A DNA stretch of 64,000 bases from the NCBI GenBank assembly GCA_024699125.1, contig JAILQE010000012.1, positions 90,263 through 154,262 of the forward strand, given 5' to 3'. Both the position numbers and the translations under genes were made by a program. Positions 1 through 8,729 of the stretch are shown piece after piece. The stretch comes from Candidatus Saccharimonadota bacterium. GTDB taxonomy: Bacteria; Patescibacteriota; Saccharimonadia; Saccharimonadales; Saccharimonadaceae. Under the pieces are notes generated by a model. The model was not told where the DNA came from and made no database searches. It saw nothing but the letters and a program-made list of their open reading frames with translations. Position 1 is the stretch's first letter; each line of letters opens with the position of its first letter.

Positions 1-3000
1 CCGTAACGTTAGCTGTGTTAAACGTGGTCAAATCGAGCACCTTAACCCCAGACGTAGAAAACATGCCGCTCATATCTGTTACATTCGTAGTGACAAAGTT
101 TGCGCCAAAGGTTATGGTCTCTGCTTTTGCTTCTTGGAACATCCCGCTCATTGAAACGACATTGGAAGTATTGAATGAGCTAAGGTCTAAACTGGACACT
201 TCGGTTCTGCAGAACATTCTCGCCATATTTTTTGCGCTGGTCGTCACGAACCCGCTTCCGAGATTAAGCGAAGTTAGCTGATGTGCACCTTCAAACATAC
301 TGCTGAAGTCTTCTACTTTAGTAGGCGTGAATGTGCTCAAATCAAGTTCCTCGATCTTACTCCAGAAGAACATGTTCGACATATTTGTCACTTCTTGGGC
401 TTTAAAGTTAGGACCGAACGTGATGCGTTTTACGCCACTGCTCCTAAACATGTTTGCCATATTCTTAGTGTTCGTAGTATCAAACATGCTTAAATCAAGC
501 TCTTCTACTGGAAGCCCACTAAATAGACTCCCCATCGAACCAACCTTACTCGTATCGAAATTTGGCCCAAACGTAATTGATGCAAGAGATGAATCGCCGG
601 CGAACAAGTTAGCCATGTTCGTTAGGCTCGGCGTGCTAAACTTACTAAAGTCTACGACCTCAAGTTTATTGCAATATTCAAACATGCCTTGCATATTTGA
701 CAAGATCGGTAGGTTCGCGCTCGTACCAAAGTCGACGGAAATAAGATTATATGAGCTTCCGAACATCCTCGTAGCTGCCGTGAGTTCAGGAGCATCGAAG
801 TTTGCAAACTTAATATATTTGCTCTTAGAGCCGATAAACATTTGGTATGCGGTTTTTACCTTTGCGAAACTGAAGTTTGTGAGGTCCAGTGTTTCCATTT
901 CTGGATTATCGCCCACGCCACTGAATGTTTCGTAAAAGGTCGTGACGTTTTCGGTATCAAATGAAGCGGTACTAAATTTAGCTACATTAACTCCTTTAAA
1001 CATATAGGACATATCTTGGACTTTACTCGTGTCAAAGCCAGTTAAGTCTAGATATTCAACTTTGCTGTCGCCAGTAAACATGCCACTCATGTTGACCGTG
1101 TCGCCAGTATTAATATTTGCAACATCTATTACGGTAGCATTGGCGAATCCGCTAAACATACTTTTTGCGTTCACGTTCATTGTCGGAACAGAGTCTTCGG
1201 TCCACCAATAAATCGTAGTAGTGTCTTTGTCATACCAAGTATAGATTGGATCTACTGAGTCTGAAACCGAAATAATATTGTCGTCCGTCAAATTGGCTTG
1301 CGCTGGGGTGCCGTTAAAGCGCCTTACGGCCGTTACGTCTTCTAGGGTATGTCCCTCTTCTTCCACTAGCTGGGTGAATTTCGCCTTAACGAAAGAACCA
1401 GTCTCAAATGTTGCGTCGGTTTCGCGCCATTTTCCGTAAAGATGGACTTCGCCGCTGTTTGCGTTTAGGTTTCTAACCGTGGCCTTGTCTTCGTATTCGA
1501 CGCCAGTGCCATCTGCGTTGGTGGTCCAACCGAGTAGCTTGTGTTTCCACCAAGTATAGGCGCTTGGGCTAAGCTGAGTATCCACATCGTAAGTCACCAC
1601 CTGAGGCGACATAACGTTTGGATTATCGACGTTATCGCTATTAGCATGGAATACGATAGTATATTGGGTTGGGTTCCACTTTGCATAGAGCGTTACGGTT
1701 GCATTAGCTTCAGTGGTGAGGTTATTAACTTGCTGTCCATCCGTATAGTCTTGGCCTAGGCCGTCGGCTTGACTGTTCCATCCGCCAAATGTGTAACCAG
1801 CGCGCTCATAGATATTTACAGTAAGATTAGCTGCTGTATCATAGTGCATCTCTAAGTTCGCCATTTCACCAGTAGCTTCGACAGCGTTTTTATCAAATGC
1901 GATTTCGTAGGTATTGGCGCGCCATTCGGCGTAAAGGTTTACGGTGCCGTCGATATCAAGATTAATTACGCGTTGTTGATCGTCGTAATGATCGCCAGTG
2001 CCGTTTGCTTCGGTATTCCAACCCATAAATGTATAGCCAGTACGAGCAAAGCCATTTGCCAGCAAGTTTTCTGGCACGCCGTAGGCAATTTCTTGGCTTG
2101 CCATCGTGCCGGTAGCCTCGTTGCTGTTTTTATCATAAATCACCGTATATGGCGTAACTGCCCATTGCGCATAAAGCGTTACCGTGCCCTGCTCGGCTAA
2201 GTTCGTAACCATCGAACCATTATTATATTTATCACCAGAGCCATCAGCTCTTGTGTTCCAGCTGTCAAACGCAGAGCCAAGCACACCAAACATATTAAGT
2301 GGCAAAGCTTTAGTTTCGCCGTAGACCATTGGGAAGTTGTCCATCGTACCAATGAGATTCGCATGGTTACCATCTAAGATAATTTCATAAGTATTGGCTT
2401 CCCATTGAGCAAAGAGCGTACTTTCACCTTCGGTCCTGAGGTTTTCAACTTCTTCGCCATCCGTATAGGCGCTGCCAGAACCGTCCGCGGCTGTGTTCCA
2501 GCTTACAAAGTGATGACCGGTTTTGGTAAATGCGTTGGCGGTGAGATTTGTGGCTTGGTCGTAGGTGAGGGTTTGGCTATTCATCGTGCCAGCACCAGTA
2601 TTGCCATCAAAGATTACGTTATAAGTATTTGGCGTGTAGTGAGCTTCGAATTCGAGGTTTTGCCTGGTGTGCTGTGCCACGGTAACTGCTAGGTTTTCAT
2701 CGCCAGTAAGGCCAGTGCCAGACCAGCCCTTAAACTGGTAGCCGAGTTTGGTCGGGTTAACAAGCGTGAACGCTTCGGTTTCTTTAGTAAACTCAGTGCG
2801 GTTAGCTGTGGCCGTAGTGCCGCCGTTCAAGTTATAGGTGATTGTATATACGGTAGACGAAACTGGTTCCCATACGGCGACGAAATTTTTGTTGTCCATC
2901 GAACCTGCGTTTGGCAAAGTAACGGTATTAGAGATTGTTCCGCCATCATTCCAACCAACAAAGATTTCGGTAGCGTCACCGTCGCCATCGCGCCTTGTCT

Positions 3001-4309
3001 CAGGATTTCTAAGAGTAAATGATGCCGTCTCGATATTGTAGGAAGTTGGGTTATACATCAATACCAACTCTTCTGGCGTAATGTTGTCATAAGTGATGCG
3101 ATAATTTACTGGCGTGTAGTTTGCAGTATATTCACGATTGCCGGTGCTACCGGTGGCAATCACTATATTTTTGGTTAGCTCAGTTAAATCGGTGCCAGCC
3201 CAGCCAGTAAATTCATAATGCTCTTTGGTTGGCTCGATCAAAGTAATGCTGTCATTAACTGTATAACTTGTAGCGTTGCTAGTTGCCGTAGTGCCACCAT
3301 TTAGATCATAAGAAATCGTGTAATTATCTACGGTGAAAACTGCTTTGATTTTGGCATCGTCTGTGATTGGCGTGGCCGGGTTAAATGGATTGCCGTTTTC
3401 GTCTTGCCAGCCAGCAAAAGTGTAGCCGGCCTTTTGCGGAGTTACAAGGCTCAAGGTGCCGCCATAATTTACGACGGATTTTGTCTCTATGCCATTAACT
3501 TCGCTAGTTACATATAGCAAATCTTTGAGGTTGATTTCGTTTGCAATTTCAAATGTAAAGTTTGCGCTCACAGCGTTTGTGACTGTCATCGTGGCAAGCG
3601 TACCGAGTACGGCAAGCATGATGGCTTTGGTTTTGATATCTAATTTAGTTTTATAAAGACCGCAAATTATCAATACCACACCGATGATAGCAGCCGTAAT
3701 AAATAATGGATTGGCACTGGCACCTGATTTTTCGGCAGTGTTTGCGCCAGTATCCGGGACAACCGTGTCATCATTGGTATTTGGAACCACGATTTCTTCA
3801 TCGTCTTCGACTGGTTCTTCGGCGATCTCTTCATAGTCTAGTAAAAATTTGACATCAAAATTTTGGATGCGAGCTTCTGGATCTGGAATATTATTTACGT
3901 AAGTAACCGTAACGTCGAGTTTTAGATTGCCGCCGGCCACAACTTCTTCACCAGCGTGGCTTGCGTAGCTATAGGCAAGATATGGATTGGAATTATCATC
4001 CGTGATGGCGGAGATTTTGAAGTTTTTGTCTGTGGTGTTTTGCAAAGTGACCGCATAAGTAATGCTGCCGTTCACCTGGTAGAACGTAGCGCTGGAATTA
4101 ATTTTAGTATCCTCAAAGCTGTTAATCGTAGCATCCACACCACCGGTTTTATTGGTGATGGTGGCGTCAGAAATCTTGAACGGACTCGAGGCGGCCGTCA
4201 CATTTAGCGCAATCCAGGCAAACGCAAAAATCACTAAGCCTAACGGCATAGCTATCCGGCTAAATAAGCTTAGCCTGCGTCTACCTCGCATAGCGCACAC
4301 TCCACTCAT
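1..4309 (-). CDS. Giant surface protein, C-terminus beyond the left edge: N-terminal signal/TM, small exported domain, internal VVPDTG plus TM, second signal-like segment, InlB-like repeats, BspA-like (DUF285) repeats
   Basis: Manual minus-strand translation is open from ATG at 4309 (MSGVCAMRGRRRLSLFSRIAMPLGLVIFAFAWIALN...) to the left edge in one phase. Contains GYTFxGWNT.ADG....LYAxW repeats and MSGMFSxS.V..LDLTTFNTANVT repeats. Not in the ORF track because it runs off the window. Confidence 0.85.
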   Translation of the reverse strand, partial: MSGVCAMRGRRRLSLFSRIAMPLGLVIFAFAWIALNVTAASSPFKISDATITNKTGGVDATINSFEDTKINSSATFYQVNGSITYAVTLQNTTDKNFKISAITDDNSNPYLAYSYASHAGEEVVAGGNLKLDVTVTYVNNIPDPEARIQNFDVKFLLDYEEIAEEPVEDDEEIVVPNTNDDTVVPDTGANTAEKSGASANPLFITAAIIGVVLIICGLYKTKLDIKTKAIMLAVLGTLATMTVTNAVSANFTFEIANEINLKDLLYVTSEVNGIETKSVVNYGGTLSLVTPQKAGYTFAGWQDENGNPFNPATPITDDAKIKAVFTVDNYTISYDLNGGTTATSNATSYTVNDSITLIEPTKEHYEFTGWAGTDLTELTKNIVIATGSTGNREYTANYTPVNYRITYDNITPEELVLMYNPTSYNIETASFTLRNPETRRDGDGDATEIFVGWNDGGTISNTVTLPNAGSMDNKNFVAVWEPVSSTVYTITYNLNGGTTATANRTEFTKETEAFTLVNPTKLGYQFKGWSGTGLTGDENLAVTVAQHTRQNLEFEAHYTPNTYNVIFDGNTGAGTMNSQTLTYDQATNLTANAFTKTGHHFVSWNTAADGSGSAYTDGEEVENLRTEGESTLFAQWEANTYEIILDGNHANLIGTMDNFPMVYGETKALPLNMFGVLGSAFDSWNTRADGSGDKYNNGSMVTNLAEQGTVTLYAQWAVTPYTVIYDKNSNEATGTMASQEIAYGVPENLLANGFARTGYTFMGWNTEANGTGDHYDDQQRVINLDIDGTVNLYAEWRANTYEIAFDKNAVEATGEMANLEMHYDTAANLTVNIYERAGYTFGGWNSQADGLGQDYTDGQQVNNLTTEANATVTLYAKWNPTQYTIVFHANSDNVDNPNVMSPQVVTYDVDTQLSPSAYTWWKHKLLGWTTNADGTGVEYEDKATVRNLNANSGEVHLYGKWRETDATFETGSFVKAKFTQLVEEEGHTLEDVTAVRRFNGTPAQANLTDDNIISVSDSVDPIYTWYDKDTTTIYWWTEDSVPTMNVNAKSMFSGFANATVIDVANINTGDTVNMSGMFTGDSKVEYLDLTGFDTSKVQDMSYMFKGVNVAKFSTASFDTENVTTFYETFSGVGDNPEMETLDLTNFSFAKVKTAYQMFIGSKSKYIKFANFDAPELTAATRMFGSSYNLISVDFGTSANLPILSNMQGMFEYCNKLEVVDFSKFSTPSLTNMANLFAGDSSLASITFGPNFDTSKVGSMGSLFSGLPVEELDLSMFDTTNTKNMANMFRSSGVKRITFGPNFKAQEVTNMSNMFFWSKIEELDLSTFTPTKVEDFSSMFEGAHQLTSLNLGSGFVTTSAKNMARMFCRTEVSSLDLSSFNTSNVVSMSGMFQEAKAETITFGANFVTTNVTDMSGMFSTSGVKVLDLTTFNTANVT

Positions 4310-4344
4310 GCTTTAATTTTAGTACAAGCATAATGAAATGTCTA

Positions 4345-4468
4345 CATAAAAAATCATAATAATTACTTTTAGAAGACATCTTCTATTACACTATTTTAGT
4401 CAGTTATAATTAGTGGTTATATAAGAGGTTTCTTTTAGTCTTCTAAAAGTAGTTTTATGATTTTTATG
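4345..4468. repeat. Imperfect inverted repeat (arms 4345-4377 and 4438-4468, 60-nt spacer) between divergent genes
   Basis: Left arm cataaaaaatcataataattacttttagaagac; reverse complement of right arm cataaaaatcataaaactacttttagaagac. Confidence 0.85.
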
Positions 4469-4490
4469 AATAGCATTTTATAATGTTTAT

Positions 4491-5000
4491 ATGAAAATTA
4501 TTTTGGTGAGACATGGGGAGACGGATTGGAATTTGGAAAGCCGCCTGATGGGGCAGACTGATATTCCACTGAATAAACACGGTATCGAACAGGCTCACAC
4601 TTTAAAAGACAGTCTTGCGGGTGTTGAATTTGACTGTTGTTTTTCTTCGCCACTACTTAGAGCTAAGGAAACTGCTGATATAATTCGCGAAGATCGAAAC
4701 TGCGATGTTGTTTGCGATGATTTATTGATGGAGCGTTTTGGCGGCAAGTTCGAAGGACAGGTTCTTGATAGTTGGGCTGAAGTCACAAAGGACGAAACCG
4801 CTGAGACTTCGGATCAACTCCTGGACCGCGCACGAAATTTTTTCGAAAAACTCAAAAAGACAAAGTGCAACGCCGTTTTAGTCGTTACTCATAATGGTAT
4901 CCTCAAAAATCTACGCCACGTAATCAAAGGCAATACTGGCCCACTCGATTATCATTCTGATAGTTTCAAAAACTGCGAATTCGAAGTCTACGAGATTTAA
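4491..5000 (+). CDS. Histidine phosphatase family protein (phosphoglycerate mutase-like)
   Basis: N-terminal LVRHGETDWN motif, VVTHNGILK near the C-terminus. Confidence 0.9.
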   Translation: MKIILVRHGETDWNLESRLMGQTDIPLNKHGIEQAHTLKDSLAGVEFDCCFSSPLLRAKETADIIREDRNCDVVCDDLLMERFGGKFEGQVLDSWAEVTKDETAETSDQLLDRARNFFEKLKKTKCNAVLVVTHNGILKNLRHVIKGNTGPLDYHSDSFKNCEFEVYEI

Positions 5001-7378
5001 GCAACAATATTTACAAGTTTAGCTTTTTTGACAAAGATTACTTTCTTTGGTTCGCCGGAAACGAATTTCTTTACTTTTTCGTTTTCAAGAGCGAGGGATT
5101 TGATCTTTTCTTCGTCTTCAATGTCTTCGGCTGGCACGCTGAGTTTGGCGCGGAGTTTGCCGTTCACTTGGACAACGATTTCGACGGTGTCAGAAACTAA
5201 GTGTTTATCATCCCAAGTTGGCCATTCGTCGTCGGCGCCAAGTTTTTCGAGCATTTCAGAGGCAAGATGTGGGGCAAATGGCTTCAAGAGTTTGGCGAGG
5301 GCGACAAGGTCGTCGTTTGACACGCCAACTTTGTAAAGCTCGTTCACGTATTCCATCAATGCAGCGACAGCCGTATTGAAGTTGCAGCGATAAATGTCTT
5401 CGGTAACCTTTTTGATCGTCTTGTGGCGAGCTTGTGCGGTCTGCACAGGTTCAGCTTTTTTAGCGTCGGCAAAGCAGAGGCTCCAGCATCGGTTGAGGAA
5501 GCGATAAACGCCACCCACCGAGCGTGGATCCCAAGCAGCATCGAGCTCGACTGGGCCAATAAACATTTCGTAAGTACGAAGCGTATCGGCGCCATAGCCA
5601 TCATTGATCACATCAAGCGGATCGATCACGTTGCCTTTGCTCTTAGACATCTTTTTACCATCCGGTGCGTTGATGTAGCCATGATAAATCAATTTCTTGA
5701 TTGGTTCGCGGAATGGCAAGAAACCTTGGTCGGCAAAGAATTTGCACCAGAAGCGAACGTAGAGCAAGTGAGCCACAGCGTGGTCGGCACCTACGTATAC
5801 ATCAACTGGTTCCCAGTACTTAATTGCTTCTGGATTCCAGGCGTAGTTATCATCATGTGGTGAAGCATAGCGCCACAAGTACCAGCTCGAGCAGGCGTAG
5901 CCATCAAGCGTATCGGTTTCGCGGGTCATTTCTTCGCCATCGATTGTGACTTTGAGCCAGTCTTTGCATTTGGCAAGGGCGGAGCGGCCAGTGTTGTCTG
6001 GTTTGTAATCCTCAACTTCTGGGATCATCACTGGAAGTTGATCTTCTGGAATGGCATGTGGGTTGCCATCTTTGTCGTATGCAATTGGAATTGGACAGCC
6101 CCAGTAGCGCTGGCGAGAAATCAACCAGTCACGCATCTTGTAGGTGGTTTTTGGTGAGCCAATACCGCGTTCGCCGAGCCATGCATTGATTTGTTCGCGG
6201 GCATCTTCGGATGCGGTGCCGCTAAATTGGCCAGAGTTTACCAGTACGCCTTCGCCGTGATAGCAGGCACTATCGTCGTCGGAATTCTCTGGTTTTTCAA
6301 TAACTTTTTTAACTTTGAGATCAAATTTTTGAGCAAAATCGAAGTCGCGTTCATCGTGAGCTGGCACGGCCATCACGGCGCCTTCGCCGTAACCCATCAA
6401 TACATAGTCAGCTACCCAAATTGGCATTTCTTCGCCGGTTAATGGGTTAATCGCATAAGCACCGGTAAATACGCCGGTCTTTTCTTTGTTTTCTTGGCGT
6501 TCGATTTCAGATTTTTTAATCGCGTTCTTGCAGTATTCAGCAACTTTTTCGCGAGTATTATCGTTTACAAGTTCAGAAATCATTGGATGTTCTGGAGCGA
6601 GCACGATAAAGGTCGCGCCAAAAATCGTATCCACGCGAGTGGTGAAAACTTTGATTTCCTGCTGAGTGTCTTTGACGGCAAAATTGACGATTGAGCCTTT
6701 AGAGCGACCAATCCAGTTCTTTTGCATGGTCTTGATTTTTTCTGGCCAATCAAGGGCGTCTACTTCGTCGAGCAATTCATCGGCATATTCAGTGATCTTA
6801 AAGAACCACTGTTTCATTTTCTTTTTCTCGACTTCGTGACCACAGCGCCAGCAGCAACCGTTTTCTACTTGCTCGTTTGCTAGCACGGTTTGATCAACCG
6901 GGCACCACCATTGATAAGATTCTTTTTGATACGCCAAACCCTTTTTGAAGAGTTGCAAGAAGCACCACTGGGTCCATTTGTAGTAGGCTGGATCCGAGGT
7001 GTTGATTTCACGATCCCAATCGATTGCATAGCCAAGACGTTTGGCTTGCTTGCGGAAGTTGTCGATATTAACTTTGGTGGCACTTTGTGGTGAGGTGCCA
7101 GTTTTGATAGCGTAGTTTTCGGCTGGCAGACCAAATGTATCGTAGCCGAATGGGCGCATTACATTTAGTCTTTGCTGCGCATAAAAACGTGACAACACAT
7201 CCACGATGGTGAAGTTGCGCACGTGGCCGACATGAAGGCCTGCACCAGATGGGTATGGGAACATCTCGGCGAGGAACATTTTCGGCGCGTCAGATTTTTC
7301 AGTTGCTTTGAATGGCTTCTCGCTTTCCCAGCGGGCTTGCCACTTTTCTTCAATTTTGATTGGGTCGTATCTTTCCAT
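4997..7378 (-). CDS. leuS: Leucyl-tRNA synthetase
   Basis: YPSGAGLHVGHVRNFTIVD (HIGH region), KMSKSKGNV (KMSKS), editing domain, 793 aa. Confidence 0.97.
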   Translation of the reverse strand: MERYDPIKIEEKWQARWESEKPFKATEKSDAPKMFLAEMFPYPSGAGLHVGHVRNFTIVDVLSRFYAQQRLNVMRPFGYDTFGLPAENYAIKTGTSPQSATKVNIDNFRKQAKRLGYAIDWDREINTSDPAYYKWTQWCFLQLFKKGLAYQKESYQWWCPVDQTVLANEQVENGCCWRCGHEVEKKKMKQWFFKITEYADELLDEVDALDWPEKIKTMQKNWIGRSKGSIVNFAVKDTQQEIKVFTTRVDTIFGATFIVLAPEHPMISELVNDNTREKVAEYCKNAIKKSEIERQENKEKTGVFTGAYAINPLTGEEMPIWVADYVLMGYGEGAVMAVPAHDERDFDFAQKFDLKVKKVIEKPENSDDDSACYHGEGVLVNSGQFSGTASEDAREQINAWLGERGIGSPKTTYKMRDWLISRQRYWGCPIPIAYDKDGNPHAIPEDQLPVMIPEVEDYKPDNTGRSALAKCKDWLKVTIDGEEMTRETDTLDGYACSSWYLWRYASPHDDNYAWNPEAIKYWEPVDVYVGADHAVAHLLYVRFWCKFFADQGFLPFREPIKKLIYHGYINAPDGKKMSKSKGNVIDPLDVINDGYGADTLRTYEMFIGPVELDAAWDPRSVGGVYRFLNRCWSLCFADAKKAEPVQTAQARHKTIKKVTEDIYRCNFNTAVAALMEYVNELYKVGVSNDDLVALAKLLKPFAPHLASEMLEKLGADDEWPTWDDKHLVSDTVEIVVQVNGKLRAKLSVPAEDIEDEEKIKSLALENEKVKKFVSGEPKKVIFVKKAKLVNIVA

Positions 7379-7399
7379 GAAAATATTATACCATAAAAA

Positions 7400-7430
7400 T
7401 CACCTTGCTACTAGATGTAGCAAGGTGTAT
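7400..7430 (-). terminator. Intrinsic terminator-like hairpin just upstream of leuS
   Basis: caccttgcta/tagcaaggtg 10-bp stem followed on the minus strand by ATTTTTAT. Confidence 0.6.
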
Positions 7431-7752
7431 GTAAAAGGGTTTTTAGGCCCTTAATGTACAATGTGCGCCACGCGGTCGCACACTATTCCTCAACCTTTCG
7501 GTAATTTAAGCACAGCGGAGATTTATTAAATCAGTATTCCTATGTTTTTCAACACATATGGTCCTTATTGTGCGTATTACCGCGTTTCCTCCCCGACTCA
7601 CTCCTTGGCGACTCGTAAGCTCGCATTTCAGTCGTCCCTACTTTGCGACGGGATTCGATTTTAACTTTCGACCGCGTGGGTTACATTGTGTTTTACATCT
7701 CCAACTGCTTAGGAGGACATGCCATGGCCATTTTTGAGACTGGAGGCCAGGC
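7400..7752 (-). ncRNA. Structured non-coding RNA of unknown class (ncRNA-B)
   Basis: Minus-strand promoter TTGACA (7782-7787)-17-TAAACT (7759-7764). Perfect 11-bp long-range pairing CCACGCGGTCG (7468-7478) with CGACCGCGTGG (7669-7679), extended by ACAATGT/ACATTGT and ATGTAAAA/TTTTACAT pairing. Ends in a hairpin at 7400-7430. No convincing ORF. Confidence 0.6.
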
Positions 7753-7797
7753 TTTAGTAGTTTATCGTAAATCTAAATTATTGTCAATACTAAAAAA

Positions 7798-7832
7798 GAG
7801 AGGGGCCCCGCAAAGAACACGGGACCCAAAGG
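7798..7832 (-). terminator. Intrinsic terminator (minus direction)
   Basis: Minus strand GGGTCCCGTGTTCTTTGCGGGGCCCCTCTCTTTTTT: GC-rich hairpin plus T tract. Confidence 0.7.
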
Positions 7833-8045
7833 AGGTTTCATGATCGTAAGACAGCCCGACCATGAAATAACGAACTGCGCGTGTCGTGAGATAAACTCAC
7901 GAAGCATTTCGGGGTTTTGTATCCCATCCCTATTAGAGCATCCTTAACCGACCACAATACTCGGAAGCCAAACGGCCATCCAGTGCAATCCTTATAGGGA
8001 GTAATACAAAAAGCGGTCTCGCATTACAAGGACGCACCGAGTGAC
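7833..8045 (-). ncRNA. Second structured RNA region of unknown class (ncRNA-A), probably minus strand
   Basis: TTTTGTAT...TCCCTAT paired with ATAGGGA...ATACAAAA around 7917-8010; further hairpins tcgtgag/ctcacga and tttcatg/catgaaa; followed on minus by the terminator at 7798-7832. Strand and limits are uncertain. Confidence 0.4.
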
Positions 8046-8219
8046 TGCCCAGCCTCTTTTTTCATGGTACCCTACTCTGCTTACGCGCTATGCTAAAGAA
8101 CAACGTCTGGGAATCGAAGACTTAAGAGGAGATTCTTTTGGCCTCACACAATGCACACCAGACGCTATAATTATACAATCCGATTATGGTGGTGTCAAGA
8201 AATGTGCTATAATACCCCC

Positions 8220-8726
8220 ATGGAAATCATTCTAGTATTAGATAATATCCGCTCCACGTACAATGTGGGTGCAATTCTCCGTTCGGCAGAGGGTTTTGGT
8301 GTGTCTAAGGTGGTTTTGTCTGGTTATACCCCTCGTGTGCATGATAAGAATCTACTGCCGCATCTTCGCGCTAAGCTCGATAAAGAGATCCATAAATCTG
8401 CCCTTGGTGCGGAAGATATGCTAGATATTTATTCGTCTGGTGATATAATTTCGGACCTAAAATCATATGCGGCGTCAGGGTACCAAATTGTTGGACTCGA
8501 AAATAACATTCCGGATAAAAAACCGTTTCTTCTCTGTAGTAAAGAGATGAAAAGCCAACTTAAAGATAAAATCGTGCTGGTTTTAGGGGAAGAAGTACAT
8601 GGTATTGATTATTCTCTGTATGATATAATTGATCTTTTTGTTGAAATCCCGATGAAAGGCCAAAAAGAATCATTCAACGTTTCGGTGGCGGCAGGCATCG
8701 CACTGTTTGGTTTATGCTATAATTAG
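8220..8726 (+). CDS. SpoU-family RNA methyltransferase
   Basis: NIRSTYNVGAILRSAEGFG, VLGEEVHGI, IPMKGQKESFNVSVAAGI motifs. Start moved from the track's 8151 to ATG 8220 because of the -10 box at 8208-8213. Confidence 0.9.
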   Translation: MEIILVLDNIRSTYNVGAILRSAEGFGVSKVVLSGYTPRVHDKNLLPHLRAKLDKEIHKSALGAEDMLDIYSSGDIISDLKSYAASGYQIVGLENNIPDKKPFLLCSKEMKSQLKDKIVLVLGEEVHGIDYSLYDIIDLFVEIPMKGQKESFNVSVAAGIALFGLCYN

Positions 8727-8729
8727 GTT

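Noticed and set aside
5028-7134. Numerous plus- and minus-frame ORFs of 60-150 aa inside leuS, and similar ones inside pheT, metG, surface genes and r-protein genes
   Set aside because: Overlap clearly identified proteins; no domain, SD or promoter support.
7560-7580. CGCGGTAATACG (minus) matching the 16S rRNA 530-loop sequence
   Set aside because: Only ~12 nt match, flanking sequence is not rRNA; probably coincidence within the structured RNA.
8095-8170. Possible tRNA-like fold (CGTCTGG...TTCGATTC...CCAGACG)
   Set aside because: Acceptor-like arms pair but spacing is too short and the T-arm stem does not form; no tRNA called anywhere in the window.
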